Shown here one piece after another: positions 55,180 to 64,000 of a stretch of DNA of 64,000 bases. Below the pieces are notes generated by a model. The model had not been told where the DNA came from. It saw nothing but the letters and a program-made list of their open reading frames with translations, and made no database searches. The DNA is from Nageia nagi (lineage: Eukaryota; Pinophyta), in assembly GCA_050084985.1 (NCBI GenBank), contig JBITNC010000001.1, positions 204,848,001 to 204,912,000 on the forward strand, written 5' to 3'. Both the position numbers and the translations under genes were made by a program. Position 1 is the stretch's first letter, and each line of letters starts with the position of its first letter.

Positions 55180-55760
55180 TCATCTCCATTGTGCTTCTAC
55201 ACCTATTGATCAAGAGGTGTTTTATCCATATCATATTCCACCTATTCCTTGGGATTTGTCTTCACATTACACCTTACATTCACCATGCACATTCATAAGT
55301 GACCATGTAGAAAGTTAAGATTAGCCATCATACTTAGATAAAAATTACTTTTATGATTTACTTGAGGATGTCCAACTTAATATTTTATCCATGATAGCAG
55401 TGATGAGTCTACCAGATAGGTCTGATGGTGCTTACAATGCTTTGAAATATTCCTTTTGGGTGGGCCTCTTTTTTTATCATAAACCATGCTAGGGAACTTT
55501 CTTAATTCATAATATACTTGATGAAGAATTTCTCCAAGACCTCATCTTCCTACTTTATAAACTAGATTTCATGTGGAGAATTATGATTAATTCCCATGTC
55601 AATCCACTTGTCTGTAGATTCATTAAGTTTTATGGACCACCATCCTTACACCCTTAGGAGTCTTTTGATGAGATCACTATGAGTCATATAATATTCATAA
55701 ATGTTTTCCATTTGGATTTCATATTTTTTTTGTTATCACTCATCAAGCCACTCATTGTAT
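55180..55760 (+). pseudogene. Unidentified sense frame in T5 3' region (ORF-Y)
   Basis: One frame from about 55180 reads through some 190 codons with about four stops: PIDQEVFYPYHIPPIPWDLS, then YLDKNYFYDLLEDVQLNILS, MSLPDRSDGAYNALKYSFWV, HNILDEEFLQDLIFLLYKLD and PLVCRFIKFYGPPSLHP. Composition and low-stop density are those of a decayed gene, not of random AT-rich DNA. It lies on the pol strand, downstream of ORF-X and on the far side of N1; before N1 inserted, the two were about 0.8 kb apart and may have been one gene. No family recognised. Confidence 0.45.
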
Positions 55761-55884
55761 TGTCAACCATATCATTTGTACTCATCATTTTCACCCCATC
55801 ACTCACAATGATTATGAAAAACCCTTGATCAATTGGGAATCCATTATGTACAAATAGAAGACATTGAATAGAATCAAAAATTAC

Positions 55885-55953
55885 AAAAACCAATAATAAT
55901 AATAATAATAATTAATATGTATATGTATGTATGTATGTATATATATATATATA
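55885..55953. repeat. Microsatellites (AAT)n, (TATG)n, (TA)n
   Basis: AATAATAATAATAATAAT followed by TATGTATGTATG and a TATATATATATA run. Confidence 0.9.
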
Positions 55954-57535
55954 CTTAGAAAATTATTTTTGAAGCATCTTGGCTATTGGGTGAGCTACCC
56001 TATGTGTTTGCATTGTACCATTGTGTTCACTCTATTCATTTTGTCTATTATTGTGAAGCTAGTAAATATGAAACATGAAGATTATAGTAACCTACCAAGA
56101 TAAGTATGTAAATACCCTACAAATCCATTCATGCATTGTTCATAAATATAGCTATACATATAAATAAAGTAGTTTATAGGTATAATATTCATATTCTATT
56201 TTGTCAAAATATATTTTTGCAAGATTTCTAAAACTTCAGATGATAAACAAACATGACCTTATACACTATTAAAATGTTGTTAACTCATACAACTTTACAC
56301 ATAATAAATCTCAAAACATTCAAATATTTCATATACTTGAAGCATAATTTTTAGTAAGTATTTTCCCTATTATTTCACTTCATCTTGAACCAAAGATATA
56401 GGATAAAAAAGGAAAAATATAGTATAAAAATAATAAAAAAAAAGAGAGAAGAAAAAGAAAGTAAAAGTAGAATTCTTCTCTCTTATGAAAAGGTGACATG
56501 TCCACCCTTCAAAGGTGTATCTTGGGTGATTACAGTATCCTCTAGCAAGGGTATGGATGCCTAACTAGAAATAAAGCAAGGTGTAATAGGATATAAGGAT
56601 CAACCTTCATTGGGACTATGAATGCTTGTCTAGCAGTGAGGTATATCTTATGAACAGGTGACATGTCCACCCTTCAAGATGGACCTCTAGATTTTTCACA
56701 TGGAAAAATCAGCTTATATATCTTATGCTCTTAGAAAACTAAATTAGTGAATGTTAAGAGAAGGAAATGAATATCATTGCACACACATAAGTTCATAATA
56801 AACTTAAAAAGTGTATCATAATTTTATTTTATATTATCCTTAGTAGATGAAATTGAGACAAAAGATTATTTGGTGAAGTTAGTGTGAATATATTACTTAT
56901 TACCCTTATTTATTATATTATGTATCCATTTCATGATATTTATACTCATTATTATAATCTTGGTAGATTAATTGAGTTGTCATGTTTAAACCTCTAAGTA
57001 GTTATACATTCATACATTTTTTCATGTTTTTTCATACCATTTTACATACATACATCATCTTATTTGTATAAGTAGCCAAAAAAAAATAAAATGATGATAT
57101 TTGATTTTGTACTATTATAAATAAAATATGATCCTACACATAGAAACTTCATTAAATATATTAACTCATGTTATCCATTATACATACAACCCCTAATGTC
57201 ACAATGTTAATTGATGAAAATATGCATTAAATACTAAAGTTAAACTTCTTACCAAAACATGAAATCAAACATTTATGAGTTAAGATGTCAACATCTAACA
57301 TAATATTAAAATATACATCTAAAAGAAATATATCACCAAGTTTTATACATCATAAGAATAATATTAAGAATATCATAAGCATATAGCCATGAAAATACCA
57401 TCGATAGATAATAACAAATAAGACCATACATGAAACTAGATCATGCCCCCATGATCTCAAAAAATAAGTAGAATAGTCCATCATATCAAAGTAAATCATC
57501 AATAATATTCAACATAACACAATAACAATATCATA
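55954..57535. other. T5 3' region, non-coding
   Basis: AT-rich. A 32-bp direct repeat TCTTATGAAAAGGTGACATG... occurs at 56481-56512 and 56646-56677 (165-bp spacing). No supported gene. Confidence 0.5.
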
Positions 57536-59859
57536 TCACCCCCTTGGGGCATCCTTGTGAGAGCTACTCTCTCCTCTAGCCCAACCACTAGTCTCTCCTA
57601 TAACATGACCTAGATGCATGGTTCCTATTGAACCACTAGGACTCATCTCATGTGCTGCTCTACATAGCTCAAAAGATCTAATAGGATGTTGAGATGATAA
57701 CCCTTGTATGCGCACTCTTGCTATGAGATAAAGCTAGTACAACAAGCTTTCTATAAGTACTATCCATCCTCTATGCAACATTATCTATAGTTATAGGCAA
57801 TATGCTAATATCCATTGGAATATAATCCCTTGTAGGAAGGGGATATTATATGCTAACTATAAAAGCTAGGAAACTAGTTAACTAGGTAGTTATAATACTC
57901 ATATAATAATCCCTATGCTAACAAATACCTCTCATAAAATATGAAAAGTGACTATCAACACCTACAAAAGTACTAGCTCCCTCAGCCTACTATTGCTAAA
58001 GCATATGTACCATGGCATGAGCCTCATCTCTCTCCTACCTATAGCATTCTCTCTCAACTTAGTATCTATAGCAAGTCAAGTTAGCCTGAGCTAACTGGAA
58101 TCATAGCTCATAAATATCTCCCAATAAAATATCAACATTAGGCACCTAAGGAGGAGGTATGTCCTCCTCTCCAAAATTAGCCTCCTCACCTTATATAGCC
58201 TCCTCAACCTATGTCACCCCCTTAGGAATGTCTGTGGTAGAGTCCATCTCTACCTTATTTACCACTCTAGCCTTAGTACTAGGATCCTCCACTCTTTGAC
58301 GTACCATATGCCCCTACTCCTCCTCATCACTCTCCATCTCAACTTGCCAACATGTAGCAAAAGTCTTAGTGACTCCTACATCTTCCTTGGTTGACTCCTC
58401 CTCTAATGCCTCCTCTTGGGTAAGATCAAGATCAACATATACAAGTGGATGAATCCCCTTAAAAGGAAGATTACCCTCTCATTGATACCTCACAGGCTCT
58501 AGAGGAATGCCTTATATAAGGGCAAACTAATGTCTAGCATGATCAAAATGAAAAAAACTCTAAAAACTTAGTCCATTGACCATTCAAAACCCTATCCTAT
58601 CTAATACCTTTTAGATTATCCTTGAGCTCATCCCATGCCAGGTATAAATGGTAAGGTCTAAACCTCACATGATTAGGCACTAGTCAATTGAGTATAGTGT
58701 GATAATAGTGAATGTATTGATGCACATGATCGATGGGATGAATGTAGAAGTCCTCCCTCCACCTCATAACACTAGTTGGATATGTTTTACGTGTCTCAAA
58801 TTTGAGGATTAGAATTCTTGAAGGAGGAGACACAATAATATGCTCATAGGCCCAATCCTAAAGAGTAATAGTCATAGAAAATGAAGATATGTGACCCTAA
58901 GAATAGAAAAATAGCTCCATGTAGACCTGTGCAAGTAAAGTAGGATCCCATGCATAAATGGTGTCATGATGCATCATGTCCACAACAACTAGTAGTAGTG
59001 ACCATAGGAATTTGCCATTGCTAGTAATAGGAAGAGCATAGCACTAAATCATGCCCATCAAAAAGGAGAACTTGATACTCCCCTACTGATCATCTCACCA
59101 GTACTAGAAATATCTAATGCCACTTGATTTGATCTCATACACAACCACATACACTCAATTAACCCTATATAAGTAGTAAATGGTTGGTAAAATATCATCC
59201 TTGTCGATAATGTGCTGAATACATCAAACATTAATAGGTACCTAATATAGCTAGTGAATGTCCTCCATAGTAATAGTCATCTCCCCTATTGAAAGATGAA
59301 AAGTAGAAGTGATGGAGTTCCACCTCTCAAGCAAGGTAGCCAAAAGAGGATACCCCTAATGAATGTGATATATGTAGGATCTAACTCCAAAGCCCACACT
59401 TTAAAAGAAAGTGTGGTAAAAAATGGTAAGGAAAGGATGCCCCTCATGTAGAATGGTGGGATATCACCCTCTCAGCTCAAAGACATCCCAAACCTAAGAA
59501 GAAAGTTAATTAACTTAAGTTTGTAAAAAAAAATAGGTTTTGTAACATTGACGATTGGTAACTAAGTTATAGAGTCATTAGTGTCAGCCATTTGAATGTC
59601 AACTTCAAATCCCTTTGGCTCTAGCCATCAACTGTAGCCAAAATTTTATAAAAATTTAAAAAAACCTAAAGACTAAGTAAAATAAAAAATTTAAATGATT
59701 AAAAAACATATAAATAAGAAAATAATTACTCCCATGGTTTCTATTTTTCAAATTGAGCATTAAAATTAACACATTAAATAAAAACCCAAAAAAATAAAGG
59801 TTTTAAAACCCTACCTCATCTAGATAGCTAGCCTCCTCCTTGATGGCATCCAAGCCCAT
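57536..59859 (-). pseudogene. Antisense plant mobile domain (PMD) gene of T5, two apparent exons
   Basis: Minus strand, opposite to T5 pol. Exon 1: ATG at 59859, MGLDAIKEEASYLDE, ending at 59815 before GTAGGG. Intron 59494-59814, ending TTTCTTCTTAG. Exon 2 from 59493: VWDVFELRG, then LLATLLERWNSITSTFHLSI and GEMTITMEDIH, an unmistakable PMD N-terminal block; YEHIIVSPPSR and MRWREDFYIHPIDHVH match the later conserved parts. An acidic linker (about 58440-58200) and a long tail lead to SSSHKDAPRG and a stop at 57536-57538. Length of exon 2 about 650 codons with several stops and shifts. PMD proteins are plant-specific, with nuclear host members and many transposon copies. This is the most complete of the three in the window. 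Confidence 0.8.
59494..59814 (-). other. Likely intron in the T5 antisense PMD gene
   Basis: Bounded by GAG|GTAGGG (donor at 59814) and TTTCTTCTTAG|GTTTG (acceptor ending 59494), very AT-rich, phase 0, and flanked by coding text in both directions. Inference from sequence only. Confidence 0.5.
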
Positions 59860-60792
59860 AGAGTGTGACAGGGTAGCAAATAAGATAGGTTAATGGAAAA
59901 AATGGGGAGCAAGAAAATGATAGAGCTATGATAGGTATGCAAGATAAATTAGAAAATGATAAGTCACTTTGTCTTTTATTTTGATCATGACCAAGAATGT
60001 TGATGATTTTAAGTCAAACACTGGCAATTTCCATGGAACGTCAATGATTATAGCAAGTCATTAGTGATCCACAACATAGTAAAAATATTCAAAAAATGTA
60101 AAAGATTAAAAAATGAAGAAAAATATGTAAGTTTTTTTATGTTTATAATCGAGTTAAAAAATAACCAACCAATATAAATACTTATGCTCTCTTTCTAGAT
60201 TGAGCTTAATTTGGACCTATAATACAAAAATTACTTAAAATATTCCAAAAAAAAATTTAAAAAAAAAAGAAATATATTTTTCACTTATTGACTTGATCAA
60301 AAGTTAAATATTTTGAAAAAATTAAAACCCATGAGTAATTTTAAAAGGAGGACAGGTTTGGATATAAGTAAAAACATTAAATGGACTTTTGCATAAGATA
60401 ATCATGTAACCTAACTACTAGGACCAAAAGTAGAACTATTAAGACATTTTATTTGCAATATAACTTGTTTATCACGTGCTAGCTTCTACATACACTTGAT
60501 GAAATAGAAACTAATTATGTACCTACATAAACAACACATAGTATAGTGATACTCACAAGTTTCTCCTTGATAATACAACCACATTACTTTCAAAATGTGT
60601 CAAACATAAAAGAACAATTGATGAATTTAATCATAATTCAATCAATAAAATTAAACTTATTCATAGAGAATAGGTTAATCTAGAACATTGACTAAAAGTC
60701 AAAAACATAAGTTAAAAAACTTGAATGCACACCTCCCCTTTTAAAAGGTAATTTTTTTAATTATCCTCCACTTACAAACTAGAGGATAATTC
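59860..60792. other. T5 region between PMD start and polypurine tract
   Basis: AT-rich, no gene. The promoter for the antisense gene, if any, would lie here. Confidence 0.5.
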
Positions 60793-60806
60793 AAAAAGGG
60801 GTAGAA
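60793..60806 (+). other. T5 polypurine tract
   Basis: AAAAAGGGGTAGAA followed by TGTAGACAACC, the LTR start. Similar to AAAAAGGGGCATT of T4. Confidence 0.8.
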
Positions 60807-61626
60807 TGTAGACAACCAAAAATGACCCTTCATTTGATAAACAAAAGAAGAATAAAAAAAATAAAGTAAATTCAAAAGTTTACTATAGTCTTCCAAATGT
60901 CAACCTCCAACACCTAGACATTGGTGACTCACACTAATCGTTAGTGTTTGGTATTTGGATGTTGGAGACTCTAAAGTAGGTAAAATCAAAATAAAATTGG
61001 TAACATCAAAAATATCTTGGGAAAAAGGCAAAGGCTGATGGATGAGTCACTATCCTATGAATCCCTACTTTGGATTACAACCATGACAAAGTTGGATAGT
61101 CATGTCTATCTATATTTTTATCTCCAAAAGTGAAAATTTTTCTTATTTCCAAAAACAAATGAATCCTTTAACTATGAAGTAAGGGTTCCCAATTTGAATG
61201 CAAGATTACTCTATCAAAACATATATAGGTTTTTACTGAGTTAGATACATTGTTATTTCATTTTTCATATGCTCATTTTATACTATTTTTATGGTATGGA
61301 TAAGTATGTTTGATGAGTTGGTTATTTTCATGTACATGGGCATAATAGGTGTGGAGTAGTTTAACTTGAAGTGTTGAAGAAGACAAATAAATATAGATAT
61401 CTTGCAAGTTTTTGAAGACAATCCTTCAAGCTTAGAGACACCAAAATTAGGCCTAAGAAGGCCTTTATCATTCTTATGTAAAAATCCCTTTGTACAAGAT
61501 GATAGATTGAAATAGATTCATTATTTGTAATCATTTTAAGGTTTACACCAAAAAGCAATGAAGATGTTTGTTGGTTGTAACATATCTTGTCTTGCATGCT
61601 TGCATGGTTACTTTTTGGGTATGACA
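60807..61626 (+). mobile_element. T5 3' LTR
   Basis: About 820 bp from TGTAGACAACCAAAAATGAC to ...GGTATGACA. K2 coding sequence (PRIDDLL) resumes immediately after. The start matches the T2 LTR at 8027. The minus-strand frame 61361-61666 is a chance opening inside it. Confidence 0.75.
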
Positions 61627-62130
61627 CCTCGAATAGATGATCTTTTGGATCAGTTGCAAGGGGCAAGATTCTTCAAAAAATTGGACTTAAGGAGTGGATA
61701 TCACCAAGTTTGAATTAAGGAGGAGGATATTTAAAATACTACTTTTAATACAAGACAAGGCCTATTTTAATGTCTTATTTTGCCATTTTATTTGTGCAAT
61801 GCATCAATCATTTTTATGAGGGTAATGAATGATGTACTTCATCCATTTATTAATTATTTTGTTGTTGTATACTTGGATGATATTCTTGTATATATTTCTA
61901 CTTGGGAAGAACATGTTGTACATCTTAGACAAGTGTTTCAAGCTTTGCATAAGGAGAAGTTGTTGTTGAAACATTCAAAATGTGAGTTTGAAAAAGAGTC
62001 TTTTGTGTATTTGGGCCATGTTATTGATCATGGACAACTTAAGATAGATCCTAGTAAAGTAAGTGCTATAGTAGATTGGCCAAGGACATCTAACGTAACT
62101 AAAGTGAGGATTTTTGTAGGTGCTATATAA
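61627..62130 (+). pseudogene. pol: K2 reverse transcriptase with intact YLDD
   Basis: Starts abruptly at [20 protein letters not shown], then LRSGYHQV. The open frame 61780-62130 carries [20 protein letters not shown] with the catalytic YLDD at 61870-61881 unchanged, then [37 protein letters not shown] and [15 protein letters not shown]. The fingers are absent (lost at the T5 junction). Best-preserved RT palm in the window; the element still cannot function. Confidence 0.92.
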
Positions 62131-62727
62131 TATTGAGAAAGTTTATTATTGATTTTTCTTATATTGCTTCACCTTTACATGATGTAATCGACAAGATGCA
62201 AGTTTTCCAATGGGGGAAACAACAACAAACATATTTTGATACTTTGAAGCAAAATATGATTGGTGCACATGTGCTATCACTTTTTGATTTGTAGAAGCCA
62301 TTTGAAGTGGAGACCGATGCAAGTATCTATGCCATGGGAGCCATTTTGTTATAAGAAGGTAAATTAATTTGCTATCATTATGAAAAGCTTAGTTGGGCTA
62401 TTTTGAATTATCCTACTTATGATAAGGAAATGTATGCATTGGTTCAAGATGTCAAAAAGTGGAAAAAATTACTTAATGGGGAAAGAAAAAGTCATTCATA
62501 CTAATCATAAACCATTAAAATATTTATAAACTTAATCAAATTTGCAACAAATTAGACACTATAGATGGATGAGGTTTCTGCAACAATTTCATATAGTGAT
62601 TAAGTATAAGAAAATAACAAAGAATAAGGTTGCTAATATGCTTTCTAGATCACTTGTAACTATAGATTCCATGCCATCAATGACATGCAATACTGATTTT
62701 GGGTCATTAACAATGTACAAATAGGGT
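62131..62727 (+). pseudogene. pol: K2 RNase H
   Basis: Reads through three frames: a block near 62290-62350 with VETDASIYAMGAIL (catalytic Asp in the TDAS motif kept), then YDKEMYALVQDVKKW, LMGKEKVIHTNHKPLKYL and, in the open frame 62542-62724, RHYRWMRFLQQFHIVIKYKK and NKVANMLSRS. The HTNH block has Asn for the family Asp, as in K1. Frameshifts inactivate it. Confidence 0.85.
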
Positions 62728-62827
62728 TCAATGAGTTCCCTCTCAATGCTGAAATTTCTTCCTTTTCTATGAGTCATTTTCATAAGCATATGTGTAGGAT
62801 TTGAACTTAAAATAAGTGTATGAGTAG

Positions 62828-63480
62828 TTGTCTTTATCTAGGTCCAAGTATGAGGGTTTGGATGAATTTCATTTGCAAAATGGACTTATTTATCATTTTA
62901 ATGCATTAAGTGTACCTGTAGGTGAAAAGATTGGACTTATTAGAGAAGCACATACTTCAAATATAATAGGATATTTTGAGGTTGGAAAGAAATTATACAA
63001 GTTAAAAAGATACATATATTGGCCAAAGATGCAATATCAAGTTACCAAGTACATAAGGGGGTGTTATTTGTGTTGCACTAGTAAGGTAAGTAACAAAAAA
63101 TTGAGTTTGTATCAACCATTTCTAGTACCTTCAGGTCCATGGGAGTGTATCTCAATGGATTTTGTAGGAGTACCTATGACTAAAAGAGGTCATGAATACT
63201 TTTTTGTTGTTGTGGATAGATTTAGCAATATTTGTGTTTTGATTTCGTGTAAAAATACTATAATAGGATAAGATGCTACAAATTTATTATTTTCTCATGT
63301 TTGGGTTCATTTTGGATTGCCTAATTCCATTATTTTAGATAGAGATATTAGATTTTAGGGCAAGTTTTGGACATGTTTGTGGGAAAAGATGGATATAAGG
63401 TTGAATAGGATTACTTCCTTTTATCCTCAAATGGATTGAAAAATAAGGTGGTGAATAGGATAGTGGTTTAAATCTTGAGG
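62828..63480 (+). pseudogene. pol: K2 integrase
   Basis: Open for 147 codons from 62828: LQNGLIYHFNALSVPVGEKI, EAHTSNIIGYFEVGKKLYKL (second zinc His is Tyr), YWPKMQYQVTKYIRGCYLCC (Cys pair kept), ECISMDFVGVPMTKRGHEYF (first catalytic Asp kept), VVVDRFSNICVLI. Then HVWVHFGLPNSIILDRDIRF keeps the second Asp. At the catalytic Glu the sequence reads NKVVNR, Lys for Glu, after a short deletion, the same substitution as in K1. Confidence 0.9.
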
Positions 63481-64000
63481 GGTTATTGTGGTAAGCATCC
63501 TAAGTCTTAGGATGAACATCTTGAATACATTCAACATGCATACAATAGGGAAATTCATTCTTCCATTAATAAGAGTCCTTTTGATAATTATTTTGGTTAT
63601 TTACCACCTTAACCTTTTGATTGTATTTTTGGATAGGAAAGGAATGAAGAAGATTCACTTGAGAAAGAGGAAAAGAAAGCTAAAATTTTTGTTGAAAAGA
63701 TTAGGCAAATTCATTTGAAAGTTCAAGGGCAACTTGAGACAAGCCAAGCTAAGTAAAATATGAGACATTAAAAACATATATTTGACCATAAGTTTCATGT
63801 GGGATACCATTTTTAGTTACATCTTAGTAAGGATAGGTTACAAGGACCAACCAAGAAGTTGAATCCTTTAAGGTATGGACCATTTGAGATTGTGAAACAA
63901 GTAGGTGATAACGCTTTTAGATTGGATATTTTGGCATATATGAACGTTTATTCAATTATGAATATTGAGAATTTTAAATTGTACAAGCCATCTCTATTGA
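63481..64000 (+). pseudogene. pol: K2 integrase C-terminus, runs off the window
   Basis: In the shifted frame: GYCGKHPKS, EHLEYIQHAYNREIHSSINK, FGYLPP, then KKAKIFVEKIRQIHLKVQGQ, LSKDRLQGPTKKLNPLRYGP and FEIVKQVGDNAFRLDI, the GPF module, as in K1 at 17537. The open frame 63488-63718 is a different frame and mostly a shadow. The chromodomain-like end and 3' LTR would lie beyond position 64000. Confidence 0.85.

Larger units (their letters stand above)
49815..61626 (+). mobile_element. T5: 3' half of a Tat-lineage element nested in K2
   Basis: Contains the integrase core and tail, two unrecognised sense frames, an antisense PMD gene, a polypurine tract and the 3' LTR. Its 5' LTR, gag, RT and RNase H domains are absent. 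N1 (52221-54843) was inserted into it later. Without N1 the distance from integrase end to polypurine tract is about 7.5 kb, close to the 6.8 kb in T4. Confidence 0.75.
47640..64000 (+). mobile_element. K2: chromovirus-like element split by T5, runs off the window
   Basis: LTR end, primer site, gag and protease (47640-49540), then, after T5, RT from the PRIDDLL block, RNase H, integrase and tail (61627-64000). About 170 codons between protease and RT are missing at the left junction. The same family as K1. Confidence 0.75.

Noticed and set aside
55684-55893. 69-codon minus-strand frame
   Set aside because: Opposite the end of ORF-Y and a microsatellite; no motif.
61361-61666. 101-codon minus-strand frame
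   Set aside because: Inside the T5 LTR and across its end; no motif.

Overview
The window is a stack of old, broken LTR retrotransposons from a land plant. It is strongly AT-rich, and its coding frames are riddled with TAG, TGA and TAA at positions where relatives have Gln or Trp. I found no host gene, tRNA, rRNA, CRISPR array or bacterial feature. The organism is most likely a vascular plant with a large genome that purges transposons slowly (gymnosperm- or fern-like), but nothing here fixes the species. Nearly every short open frame is a fragment of a Ty3/gypsy polyprotein or its shadow on the other strand.

Two autonomous families dominate. Family T (T1 to T5) is the Tat/Ogre-like branch of Ty3/gypsy: gag with a CHHC knuckle, protease, reverse transcriptase (YVDD type), RNase H, a second archaeal-type RNase H, and integrase. 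Several copies also keep a G-patch-like stretch between protease and reverse transcriptase. Family K (K1, K2) is chromovirus-like, with an initiator-Met-type primer-binding site, gag, protease, YLDD reverse transcriptase, RNase H and an HHCC/DDE integrase with a GPF-type tail. A third, non-autonomous element, N1, is a tandem LTR-internal-LTR-internal-LTR unit.

Layout. 1-3552: T1 pol (+), joined to an antisense plant-mobile-domain (PMD) frame (3560-4414, -). 5200-18614: K1 (+), its 5' half (5200-8026) and 3' half (16085-18614) bracketing T2 (8027-16085, +). 18650-27412: T3 (-), interrupted by non-coding DNA that carries a near-perfect 128-bp palindrome. 27413-29303: an LTR-like start followed by an unidentified decayed frame. 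29308-47634: T4 (-), about 18.3 kb, with both LTRs, a likely 5-bp target duplication, polypurine tract, minisatellite and an antisense PMD frame. 47640-64000: K2 (+), interrupted by T5 (about 49815-61626, +), which is in turn interrupted by N1 (52221-54843).

The most interesting pattern is that three separate T elements (T1, T4, T5) carry, between integrase and the 3' LTR, a long gene on the opposite strand that reads as a plant mobile domain protein. In T5 it has an apparent two-exon structure and a natural stop. T5 also has two unrecognised sense frames after integrase. These look like accessory genes that travelled with the retrotransposon. All copies are dead: integrase catalytic residues, zinc cysteines and protease active sites are mutated, mostly by C-to-T or G-to-A changes.
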